NCBI GenBank assembly: GCA_039029195.1
Contig: JBCCGR010000049.1
Coordinates: 1 to 35,077 of the forward strand
Direction: 5' to 3'
Length of the DNA stretch: 35,077 bases
Origin: JBCCGR01 sp039029195
Lineage (GTDB): Bacteria; Pseudomonadota; Alphaproteobacteria; Rhizobiales; Rhizobiaceae
In this document: piece by piece, positions 14,795 to 22,520 of the stretch
How positions within the stretch are numbered: position 1 is the stretch's first letter
Layout of the letters: each line of letters opens with the position of its first letter
Position numbers and translations under genes: made by a program
The notes under the pieces: model-generated
What the model was told of the DNA's origin: nothing
What the model saw: only the letters and a program-made list of their open reading frames with translations
Databases searched by the model: none

Positions 14795-15321
14795 TTGGTT
14801 TCTCCGTCTGGGTCAGCAGTCAAATCGATCGCAAGGCGGGCGATGAGATGCAGAAAGATGATGGAAAAGGCGAGGGGAATGGCGATGCCAAACACGGTCA
14901 TGGGCAGGTCGATTGTCTCTGCCTGACGTCCAGCCAGCCGAGCGACGTAACCCCGCGCCGGGTTCATGTTTGGTCCGAAGAAGGAATACCACAGAATTGG
15001 CGCAACAAAGCCGAGCACACCGAGGAACCGCAACAAGGAAAGCACACGCCCGACCAGGCCAGTGCGATTGCGCATTTCGGGAAAAAGTGACGGGTCCGAA
15101 CCGAGCCGAAAGGCGCAGGAGGCTCCCAGCAGACCGGCCCAGACCATGGAAAATCTGGCGATTTCTTCTGTCCAGGCCGGTGGTTGAGCAAGCGCGTAGC
15201 GCGCAACAACCTGCCAGCAAGCGGCACCAAGCATGAAAACAACTGCCAACACGGCACCCCACAACGCGATTGTGTGGAGTGCCTGTGACAGGCGATCAAG
15301 CTTTAGCGCCAGCTTGCGCAC
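14791..15321 (-). CDS. TRAP transporter small permease (DctQ)
   Basis: The 176-residue protein has four hydrophobic segments (near residues 18-40, 55-72, 92-115 and 138-160) and the family motif WTEEIARFSMVWAGLLGAS. It pairs with DctM to form the membrane part of an Na+-coupled TRAP importer. The start is a GTG at 15321 whose G is the last base of the DctP stop codon (TAGTG), so translation appears coupled; no SD is visible. The stop overlaps the M81 start (ATGA). Confidence 0.9.
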   Translation of the reverse strand: MRKLALKLDRLSQALHTIALWGAVLAVVFMLGAACWQVVARYALAQPPAWTEEIARFSMVWAGLLGASCAFRLGSDPSLFPEMRNRTGLVGRVLSLLRFLGVLGFVAPILWYSFFGPNMNPARGYVARLAGRQAETIDLPMTVFGIAIPLAFSIIFLHLIARLAIDLTADPDGETK

Positions 15322-16292
15322 TATTTAATCGCCGCTTTCCAGGCATCCAGTGCGCCTTCCGGCATCGGCATCGTTGTCCAGATTTTCTGGGATGCTTCCC
15401 GAAACTCGCGACGTGCCGCGTCATCCAATTCGACAACTTCAACGCCTTGTTTTTTCAGTTGGTCCAACACAGAAGTCTGGCCCGCCAACCACTGAAGGTT
15501 TGCCTTGTTGGCCGCGTCGATGGCGTCATTCACGGTTTTGCGCTCGCCATCCGAAAGGCCCTGATACCAGTCTTCGGAAATCAAAGCCGCGCGAGTGGAG
15601 GGGGCTACAGCGGCATCGGTAAAGTGTTTGATAAAGCCGGTGTGGCCAAACAAAAGCGGCACGAAGGACGGGTTCAGATACCCATCGGCCACTCCGGTTT
15701 GCAGCGCATTTGGAACTTCGTTCCATGCGACAATCGTCCCTTGTGCACCCCATGACTTGAAAATAGCAATCTGTGCTTCATCCAGTGCACGCATCCGCAA
15801 ACCGTTCATATCGGCCATTGTTTTGACCGATTTTTTGGTCGTGAAGATCCCCGCCGGACCACCAAGATGGACAATGCTGGCAACCCGAACACCTTTGGCA
15901 GTTGTCTTTTTGTTGATCTTTTCCAGCATGCCACCGACATAGAGTGCCTTTTCGATTTCCGCTGCATCCTTGAAGAAATAGGGCAAGAAGAGGCCAAACA
16001 CTGTCCCATCCAGACCCGCAGCGGATTTTACATCTGAAAGGGAAACTTCAAGCAGTCCCTGACTGACCTGATCGAGCTTCTCAGCTTCACCGCCCAGGGC
16101 TCCGCGTTCATACTCTTCGGCATTCATCCCATTGGCTTTGAGATGTTCGGTAAAGGCATGAGCCCAGACATAGGTGCCCGACTGGTTGGTCTTGGGACTG
16201 TCCAATGCCACTTTCACTTGCGCCATGAGCGGCGTCGAGACAATCAATGCTGCGACGGCCGCAGCAATCTTGAGCTTGTTGACTATTCGCAT
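15321..16292 (-). CDS. TRAP transporter substrate-binding protein (DctP)
   Basis: The 323-residue protein has a signal peptide (MRIVNKLKIAAAVAALIVST to about PLMA-Q) and the DctP-type body with LGGEAEKLDQVSQGLLEVSL, GGPAGIFTTKKSVKTMADMN, GLRMRALDEAQIAIFKSWGA and the binding-site region WNEVPNALQTGVADG. The Arg in LRMRA normally holds a substrate carboxylate. The start at 16292 has AGGAAGGAA upstream; an open frame further upstream to 16523 overlaps DctM and is not used. It lies between DctM and DctQ. The ligand is probably a carboxylate-bearing compound handled by the co-encoded M81 peptidase and FAD oxidase; this is inference. Confidence 0.92.
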   Translation of the reverse strand: MRIVNKLKIAAAVAALIVSTPLMAQVKVALDSPKTNQSGTYVWAHAFTEHLKANGMNAEEYERGALGGEAEKLDQVSQGLLEVSLSDVKSAAGLDGTVFGLFLPYFFKDAAEIEKALYVGGMLEKINKKTTAKGVRVASIVHLGGPAGIFTTKKSVKTMADMNGLRMRALDEAQIAIFKSWGAQGTIVAWNEVPNALQTGVADGYLNPSFVPLLFGHTGFIKHFTDAAVAPSTRAALISEDWYQGLSDGERKTVNDAIDAANKANLQWLAGQTSVLDQLKKQGVEVVELDDAARREFREASQKIWTTMPMPEGALDAWKAAIK

Positions 16293-16318
16293 TTTCGGTT
16301 CCTTCCTGTTGGGTTTGG

Positions 16319-17602
16319 TCAATTCCAGAGTCCCATCGCTCTGGGCAGTACAAGGCTGATTTCCGGTACGTACATCAGCACACCCAAAACGAGGATTTCG
16401 ACAATGACGAAAGGGATCACCCGCCGGGCAAGCGCCCAATAGTTGATCCCGGTTACGGTTGAGACAATCAGCAGGCAACCGCCAAGCGGTGGCGACACCA
16501 GGCCCACCGACAGGTTGAAGCAAATTACGATGCCCAGATGCACAGGATCGGCGCCATTGGCCAGGGCAACTGGCGCAAGCAGAGGCACCAGCAGTGCCAG
16601 AGCCACGGTTATGTCGAGCACCATGCCGGCAACAATGAAGATCAGGTTCATCACCAGCAGAAAGCCGATTGGGCCAAGTCCAAGTTGATCAACCAGTTCG
16701 GCTATCGCTTGCGGAACCCGCTCCAGCGCAGCCACATGGCCAAGGGCTGCTACCGCGCAAAGAATAATGAAGATAGAACCTGACAGGATTGCGGTGCGTT
16801 TCAGGCTTTCCGTGAGATCGTTGATTGAAAGCCCGGCATAGAACCCGCCGGCAATGAGAGCGGCAACAACGGCCACCGCAGCGGCTTCCGTCGGCGTCAT
16901 CCAGCCGAACACGATCCCACCCAGAATTATGATTGGCAGGCTGAGTGCTGGTAGCGCTGAACGGATTGCAGAAGCGACTTTGGGAGCATCGTCAGCGCTA
17001 AGCTTGGGATGATGCTCGCGATGGGCAAAAAATGCATTGACGGCAAACAGTGCGCCCGCCAGCAGCAGACCTGGCAAAATACCGGCCACAAAAAGTGCTG
17101 CAACCGATGTCTGCATGATTGCGCCATAAAAGATCAGGATAATGGACGGCGGCACAATTGGCCCAATAATAGCTGATGCCGCTGTTATGGCACTGGCGTA
17201 GGTGCGGCTATATCCCTGCCTTTCCATCTCCGGAACAAGCGTGTTGGAAAGGGCAGCGGCATCGGCAACGGCAGAACCTGAAATCCCGGCAAAGAACACC
17301 GATGTCATGATATTGACGTGGCCAAGTCCGCCACGCAGTCGCCCAACCAGTGCCATGGACAGATCAATTAGTGCTTTGGTCACGCCGCCGCGGTTCATCA
17401 ATTCGCCAGCAAGGATGAATAGCGGCATGGCAAGCAAAGAAAAAACGCTGATTTGCGAAAACACTTTTTGAGGCAGAATTGCCAGGTAGCGCGCATTGTC
17501 GGTTGCCAGAAAGGTCAGCACCGCCGTCGCACCGATGACGTATGCAAGGGCAAGACCGGATGCCAAAAGGGCCGCAGCAGCAATCGGCACGAGATAGATC
17601 AT
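16319..17602 (-). CDS. TRAP transporter large permease (DctM)
   Basis: The 427-residue protein has about 12 hydrophobic segments and the family motifs MPLFILAGELMNRGG, FFAGISGSAVADAAALS, YASAITAASAIIGPIVPPSI and GMVLDITVALALLVPLLAPV. The start is the ATG at 17602, which overlaps the stop of the FAD oxidoreductase (ATGA); an open frame further upstream is antisense-like and not used. It is complete. It works with DctQ and DctP as a solute:Na+ importer in the inner membrane. Confidence 0.94.
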   Translation of the reverse strand: MIYLVPIAAAALLASGLALAYVIGATAVLTFLATDNARYLAILPQKVFSQISVFSLLAMPLFILAGELMNRGGVTKALIDLSMALVGRLRGGLGHVNIMTSVFFAGISGSAVADAAALSNTLVPEMERQGYSRTYASAITAASAIIGPIVPPSIILIFYGAIMQTSVAALFVAGILPGLLLAGALFAVNAFFAHREHHPKLSADDAPKVASAIRSALPALSLPIIILGGIVFGWMTPTEAAAVAVVAALIAGGFYAGLSINDLTESLKRTAILSGSIFIILCAVAALGHVAALERVPQAIAELVDQLGLGPIGFLLVMNLIFIVAGMVLDITVALALLVPLLAPVALANGADPVHLGIVICFNLSVGLVSPPLGGCLLIVSTVTGINYWALARRVIPFVIVEILVLGVLMYVPEISLVLPRAMGLWN

Positions 17603-18741
17603 GCCGCCAGTCCGGTTCTTTGTGGTGTGATGCTGGACGGCGATAGCGCTGCATCCACAATATCTGTGGGAATGGCATCGCCAAGCGCCAAGGCTGCAGC
17701 ACAGCGTGAAAGCGCAGGGGCGGTCTGGATGCCATAACCGCCCTGACCTGCAAGCCAAAAGAAGCCGTCAGCGGTGGTGGAGTACCCGACAACAGGTGAT
17801 TTGTCGGCGACAAAACTTCTCAGACCAGCCCATTTGTTGACAATTCGGCGCACTTCAATGTCAAACGCGCGCTCGATACGGTCCACGCAGATGGCGATAT
17901 CCATCTCATCTGGCTGCACATCGCACGGCTCCATGGGGTCTTCATTGGCGGGCGAGATCAGCAGCCGACCGGCATCGGGCTTCATGTAGAACTGCTCATC
18001 AATGTCCACGATCAGCGGGAGTTGAGCTGTCGACAGACCGTCTGGCGCGTCAACGATCAATGCGGTGCGGCGTTTCGGTACCAGCCCGATATGTTCAGCC
18101 CCGGCCATGGCACCGACCTGATCTGCCCATGCTCCAGCAGCGTTGATCACATTTGCGGCTTTGAATGCGCCGTTCTCAGCAGTGATGGACCAAACACCAT
18201 TGTTGCGTTCCAACGCCTGGACCGTCGCATTGGTTTGCGTCACACCGCCTGATTTGCGGAATGATCGGATGTAACCCTGATGAAGGTCGTGAACGTCAAT
18301 GGCGCTGCCCGTCGTATCCAGCGCACCGGCATGCGCATACTCCGTTCGAATAAGTGGATGGCGCTTGAGTATTTCGTTGTGTTCGACACGGCGAACACCG
18401 CCCTCGCTGCCCAGTTCATCCAGAAAATCGGAAAGTTGTTTGTCCTGGTCCTTCCGCGCCAGCATGATGACGTCCAGCGGCTCCAGAAGCCGGTTCTGTG
18501 TAAAATCCACCGGGGGCGTGTTAAAAAATTCTGCCGAGGCCCGGGTCAATGCTCGGATTGGTTGGGGTCCGTAGATTGGGGCAAAGACGGCTGCCGAGCG
18601 ACCGGTTGTGTGATAACCGGGCTGGCTGGCCATCTCCAGAAGCAAAACGGAGGCTTGATCTGCAAGTTCGGCAGCGACAGAGGTGCCGGCGATTCCAGCA
18701 CCGATGATGGCAAAATCGTAAACTGTTTCGGGCGCAGCCAT
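17599..18741 (-). CDS. FAD-dependent oxidoreductase (DAO / glycine oxidase-like)
   Basis: The 380-residue protein has the FAD-binding dinucleotide fold GAGIAGTSVAAELA (about residues 14-27) with the ribose-binding Glu in VLLLE, the GRSAAVFAPIYG segment and the C-terminal FFWLAGQGGYGIQTAPALSR motif of the D-amino-acid oxidase/glycine oxidase family. The start at 18741 was chosen over 18759 because of the AGGAGAGG that precedes it. It is the first gene of the operon, divergent from the XRE-cupin regulator. It likely oxidises the C-N bond of an amine or D-amino acid released downstream. The fine specificity is not readable. Confidence 0.9.
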   Translation of the reverse strand: MAAPETVYDFAIIGAGIAGTSVAAELADQASVLLLEMASQPGYHTTGRSAAVFAPIYGPQPIRALTRASAEFFNTPPVDFTQNRLLEPLDVIMLARKDQDKQLSDFLDELGSEGGVRRVEHNEILKRHPLIRTEYAHAGALDTTGSAIDVHDLHQGYIRSFRKSGGVTQTNATVQALERNNGVWSITAENGAFKAANVINAAGAWADQVGAMAGAEHIGLVPKRRTALIVDAPDGLSTAQLPLIVDIDEQFYMKPDAGRLLISPANEDPMEPCDVQPDEMDIAICVDRIERAFDIEVRRIVNKWAGLRSFVADKSPVVGYSTTADGFFWLAGQGGYGIQTAPALSRCAAALALGDAIPTDIVDAALSPSSITPQRTGLAA

Positions 18742-18771
18742 TTGGGCCTCTCCTCGCACCGTGCGCCATTG

Positions 18772-18789
18772 AAAAAGCGATCGCTTTTT
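18772..18789. promoter_or_regulatory. perfect 18-bp palindrome AAAAAGCGATCGCTTTTT
   Basis: AAAAAGCGATCGCTTTTT is a full palindrome between the leftward promoter and the FAD gene start, abutting the left operator (they share three T residues). It would be transcribed in the 5' leader of the operon. It could be a binding site for another regulator, or an early stem ending in a T-run. Confidence 0.55.
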
Positions 18790-18802
18790 TCCTATTGGAA
18801 AA
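18787..18802. promoter_or_regulatory. operator O1, TTTTCCTATTGGAAAA
   Basis: Inverted repeat TTTTCC-TATT-GGAAAA. It lies just downstream of the leftward -10 hexamer, over the expected transcription start of the FAD-TRAP operon. It matches O2 at 14 of 16 positions. Confidence 0.7.
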
Positions 18803-18804
18803 TC

Positions 18805-18833
18805 ATGCTATGTGGTTTTGAACCGGAAGACAA
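18805..18833 (-). promoter_or_regulatory. putative sigma-70 promoter of the FAD-TRAP operon
   Basis: Read leftward, TTGTCT (18833-18828) is separated by exactly 17 bases from TAGCAT (18810-18805). The two operators bracket it. Confidence 0.5.
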
Positions 18834-18838
18834 CGAAA

Positions 18839-18854
18839 TTTTCGGATTGGAAAA
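18839..18854. promoter_or_regulatory. operator O2, TTTTCGGATTGGAAAA, abutting the regulator start
   Basis: Near-copy of O1, ending three bases before the ATG of the XRE-cupin gene and starting five bases beyond the -35 of the divergent promoter. Centre-to-centre distance to O1 is 52 bp, close to five helical turns. The position fits autorepression by blocking initiation. Confidence 0.68.
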
Positions 18855-18857
18855 TTA

Positions 18858-19460
18858 ATGCTGGATTTGGTGCCGGGACTGGAACCCAAGAAAGCGGCTT
18901 CAGAGGTGGAGCTGGGGGAACGGGTTCGCCAAATCCGAAAGTCCCGCAATTGGACGCTCAAAGATCTAGCGAGCCGTACCGGTCTGGCGATCTCGACCAT
19001 CTCAAAGATGGAGCGCGGCGAAATCTCACTGACCTATGACCGGTTCATGAGGCTTGCAAATGGCCTCGGCATGGATGTGGGAGAGTTGTTTGATGCGGAG
19101 GCGGAAGGGTTCACCCGTGGATCAGTCACCGTCACCCGAACGGGCGATGCTCCGCAGCATCGATCTGCCACATACGACTACAACATGCTGGCTGCCGATT
19201 TAACCGGCAAACATATGGTGCCCATGTTTGGACGCATAAAAGCGAACAGCTTCAGCGAATTCGACGATTTCATTTCTCACCCCGGCGAAGAGTTTCTCTA
19301 CATTCTGGAAGGCGAGATCACGGCCCACCTGGATGGCCGCCCACCACTCACCCTTCAAAAGGGAGACAGCATGTATTTCGATTCCGGAATTGGCCATGCC
19401 TATGTTTCGACCGGTGAGGCCGACGCTGTGATTCTTGTCGTATGCTGGAAGCCGGGTTGA
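18858..19460 (+). CDS. XRE-family regulator with C-terminal cupin domain
   Basis: The 200-residue protein has an N-terminal Cro/C1 HTH (about residues 18-76: LGERVRQIRKSRNWTLKDLA, SRTGLAISTISKMERGEISL) and a C-terminal cupin_2 barrel (about 115-195) with HPGEEFLYILEGEI, GDSMYFDSGIGHAY and a final CWK. This architecture (SutR/PuuR-like) normally represses a divergent catabolic or transport operon and senses a small ligand in the cupin. The start has no good SD, and the bases that would hold one are part of operator O2. It is the likely regulator of the FAD-TRAP-M81 operon and of itself. Confidence 0.92.
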   Translation: MLDLVPGLEPKKAASEVELGERVRQIRKSRNWTLKDLASRTGLAISTISKMERGEISLTYDRFMRLANGLGMDVGELFDAEAEGFTRGSVTVTRTGDAPQHRSATYDYNMLAADLTGKHMVPMFGRIKANSFSEFDDFISHPGEEFLYILEGEITAHLDGRPPLTLQKGDSMYFDSGIGHAYVSTGEADAVILVVCWKPG

Positions 19461-19574
19461 AGATGCGATGACACGAGCCGGCCCGTCCAACTTAAGGTCA
19501 CGGGAGGCACACACAAATCGCTCGGGGAACGGATTTCGGCTCTTGGATCACGACAGTGGCGAGTGGTGAAGCGG

Positions 19575-20513
19575 CTATTGAGGCCGCGCGCTTGAAGCGG
19601 CAACCCTGCGATTTTGAGATGTGAAAGACTTCAGCTCTCTGAGGATTTCCTGGATCAACGGATAATCGGTAGCGGCTTCCATATAGACCGCGCCAGATCG
19701 GAAAGTTGGCCCTTCTAATTGTTTCAAGGCCTTCAGATTGAACCGTTCTGCCATTGGTGACATGGGTTCTGGCAAACAGGTTATGTGGTCGGTCTGAGAA
19801 ACAAAACTCATTACCGACGCGCTTGAATCGGCAAGAAAGGAAGGTTTGCCCACCAAGAGCGATTTATCAAAAAACAGGCGGCGCGCCCGTTCAAAGATGA
19901 GTGCATCAAGTCGGTAAATTGCCCATGGATAGGCGGAAATATCGCTCAGACTGACCGCTTCAATGTGGGTTAGAGGATGATCCCACCGGACAAAGAAGCG
20001 TGTTCCGATACTTGTTAGTGGATCAAACCTCACATCTGGTGATATTTCATCGGGTGAGGGTTCCAGCCCAAGGCCGATATCAATCGTTCCATCTTCCAAT
20101 AGGCTCCGAAATCGGCTGCCGACGCTGCGCCGGATCGTGATTTCAAGATTTGGCCTAGTCTTGCTGAACGACGCCAGCAAATCCGGCAAGAACACGTCAG
20201 ACCAGACCATACCTGCGCCAATCCGAAGGCTGCCTGCCTGGCCGGCGATCAGTTCCTCCAACTCGCGTTCAAGAAACTTGTTTTGCTGCTCGATTTGAAT
20301 GGCGCGACGTTGAAATCGTTCACCAAAGACCGTCAGGCACACTCCCTTGACGGATCGTTCGAACAGGGGAGCACCCAGCACATTCTCCAACTCGCGAATG
20401 CTCTTTGTTATAGCCGTCTGAGTCACGCTCATATCGCGTGCCGCCGCGTGAAACGAGCCAGAGCGGCTGGCGGCCAGAAAGTGGTCAATCATTTTCAGAG
20501 ATTTCAACTTCAT
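19575..20513 (-). CDS. LysR-family transcriptional regulator
   Basis: The 312-residue protein has an N-terminal HTH (about residues 6-65: MIDHFLAASRSGSFHAAARD, VTQTAITKSIRELENVLGAP) and a full LysR effector domain starting near GSLRIGAGMVWSD. It is divergent from tctB and so is the probable regulator of the TTT/sulfatase operon. It looks intact although most of its presumed targets are broken. It converges on the XRE-cupin gene with 114 bases between the stops. No SD is obvious. Confidence 0.9.
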   Translation of the reverse strand: MKLKSLKMIDHFLAASRSGSFHAAARDMSVTQTAITKSIRELENVLGAPLFERSVKGVCLTVFGERFQRRAIQIEQQNKFLERELEELIAGQAGSLRIGAGMVWSDVFLPDLLASFSKTRPNLEITIRRSVGSRFRSLLEDGTIDIGLGLEPSPDEISPDVRFDPLTSIGTRFFVRWDHPLTHIEAVSLSDISAYPWAIYRLDALIFERARRLFFDKSLLVGKPSFLADSSASVMSFVSQTDHITCLPEPMSPMAERFNLKALKQLEGPTFRSGAVYMEAATDYPLIQEILRELKSFTSQNRRVAASSARPQ

Positions 20514-20617
20514 GATGACAAAAGCTCATATTAAGAGAAAAACATTTCATTATTTTTCATCACGTGACGCTGTTAGCATTGACCTCCAGATCAGTCGAGT
20601 AGGGGAGGACGTAGCTG
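20514..20617. promoter_or_regulatory. divergent lysR/tctB intergenic region
   Basis: This region must hold both promoters. GAAAAA-N10-TTTTTC (about 20538-20559) is a symmetric A/T-rich site, a plausible LysR target. GGGGAGGA precedes the tctB ATG. It does not resemble the 59-bp element of the first LysR cluster. Confidence 0.4.
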
Positions 20618-21112
20618 ATGCTCGAACTTCTCAAACGGCAGAACTGGAAACCCGGCGGAGAACGGCGCTGGATTGCAGGTGTTCTCCTCGTCGTTGGCTT
20701 GTTCATCGCTTGGCACGCGACAAACTACGAGTTGGGCAGCTTGCGTCGAATGGGTCCGGGTTACTTCCCGATGATGCTGGGTCTCGCAACAAGCTTGCTT
20801 GCTTGCCTGATATTGATTTCGCCAGACCTGGAAGATCACGATGGTGAGTTTGATGGAGCAGGTGAGGAGGGTTCCGGCCGGTCTTTGATGCGCACGCTGG
20901 GATTTGTCCTGGGCGCAATCGTCACATTTCTGGTTTTGGTCCGCCCGGCAGGTTTTGTTCCTGCGGTTGCACTTACCACATTCATGGCTGGATTGGCAGA
21001 ACCCAAAAATCGTGTGGTGGATCTCTGCCTTCTGTCAATTGGCGTCACGGTTGTTACGTCACTGGTTTTCGTTGTCGGCCTGGGCATACCGGTGCAGCTG
21101 GTGGCGTTCTAG
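20618..21112 (+). CDS. tctB: tripartite tricarboxylate transporter small permease TctB
   Basis: The 164-residue protein has four hydrophobic segments (about 20-38, 47-66, 90-108 and 135-160) and the TctB motif MGPGYFPMMLGL. It is the small membrane subunit of a TTT importer, which needs TctA and a TctC binding protein. Start supported by GGGGAGGA. The stop TAG is directly followed by the tctA ATG. It is the only undamaged gene of its operon; without an intact TctA it cannot transport. Confidence 0.9.
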   Translation: MLELLKRQNWKPGGERRWIAGVLLVVGLFIAWHATNYELGSLRRMGPGYFPMMLGLATSLLACLILISPDLEDHDGEFDGAGEEGSGRSLMRTLGFVLGAIVTFLVLVRPAGFVPAVALTTFMAGLAEPKNRVVDLCLLSIGVTVVTSLVFVVGLGIPVQLVAF

Positions 21113-22520
21113 ATGGATGGTCTGGAACAACTGATCAGCGGTTTTGCCTCCGCTCTCACCCTGTCAAAACTCAGCTACTGCTTCTTTGGCGTGTTGATGG
21201 GCATGCTGATGGGCGTTTTGCCCGGCATTGGTGCGATGGCGACAATCGCCATGCTGATGCCGATTACGTTTATGCCCCGCCCGATACCGGTTTGATCATG
21301 CTTGCGGGGATCTATTACGGGGCTCAGTACGGAGGCAGCGTCGCCTCAATTCTCCTCAATCTTCCCGGCACGCCTTCATCGGCAGTGATTTGCCTTGATG
21401 GATACCCAATGCAGAAGCAGGGGCGGGCAGGCCCTGAAATTTGGTGCTGCCGACTATTTTTCACTCATGGTGGTGGGGCTTGTTGCAGCAGCCTCGCTGA
21501 CGCGTTTTGGGATCGCACGCAGGCTGGCAATGTCGGTTCTGGGATTGTCCCTTGGATTGATCGGCACCGACGTCGCCACCGGTACCTTCCGCTACACTTT
21601 CGGGGCTATGCGGCTGGCAGACGGCCTGAGCGTTGTGGCTATGGCCATGGGGCTGTTTGGCGTTGCCGAGATAATCTACATGGTCAGCACCGGTGCCGCT
21701 CAACACGGTTCTGTTGCGACAGTTCGGCTTCGCGACTTGGTGCCAACACGCTCTGACCTGAAACAGTCACCGGGGCCGATCGCACGCGGTGGCTTGATCG
21801 GTGCGGTTGTCGGCGCTTTGCCTGGAACGGGCGCTTCGATCGGAGCTTTCATGGCTTACGGTCTGGAAAAACGCGTTTCCCGTGAGCCCGAAATTTGGAA
21901 CGGGCCACGTGCCGGGAATTGTAGCACCAGAAGCTGCAAACAATTCGGCCGCGCAGGCATCTTTCATCCCGACCCTGACATTGGGTGTGCCCGGAGACCC
22001 GGTGCTGGCGCTGATGATGGCGGCGCTGATCATTCATGGTGTGCAGCCCGGTCCGACCATGATTGCAGAGTATCCAGACATTTACTGGGGGCTGGTTGCA
22101 AGTTTCGTCATTGGCAATGTTCTGCTGCTGATCCTGAATTTGCCGCTGATCGGTATTTGGGTTCGACTTCTTCAGATTTCGTACCGACTGCTCTTTCCGG
22201 TGGTCATCACATTGATCTGTATCGGCGTATTTGCTGTTGGCAACAGCCCGTTTCATGTCATGCAGGTGTTTGTTTTCGGCGTGGTGGGCTACCTGATGCG
22301 GCGGGCCCGCCTTGAGCCGGCGCCCGTTCTGCTCGGGTTTGTCCTGGGACCCATGGTCGAGGAAAACTTCCGGCGGGCACTTCAGCTGTCGCGCGGCGAC
22401 ATGATGGTTTTTCTTGAACGTCCCGCCTCCTGCACAATGCTCGCATTCGCCTTGATCATCATCCTGTTGTCACTTTGGACGGGGCGCAAAAACGCCAGGC
22501 GCGAGGCAGTGAGCCAATGA
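21113..22520 (+). pseudogene. tctA: tctA, TTT transporter large permease, with two frameshifts and an internal deletion
   Basis: Family sequence is recognisable along its whole length but changes frame three times. (1) After LLPITF near 21267 one base is missing in a T-run; restoring it gives TFYAPPDTGLIMLAGIYYGA. (2) After DGYPMQKQGRAG near 21430 about 30 residues are gone together with a frame change; the text resumes at ALKFGAADYFSLMVV, which in TctA follows a membrane segment of that length. (3) Near 21893 one extra base (GAAATTT instead of GAATTT) breaks EPEFGTGHVPGIVAPEAANN. The C-terminal half then reads on to TGA at 22518-22520, overlapping the sulfatase ATG. Not functional as read. 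Confidence 0.85.

Noticed and set aside
18772..18789. HIP1-type repeat (GCGATCGC)
   Set aside because: HIP1 is abundant in cyanobacteria; only one copy was noticed here and it sits in a promoter leader, so a local function is more likely.
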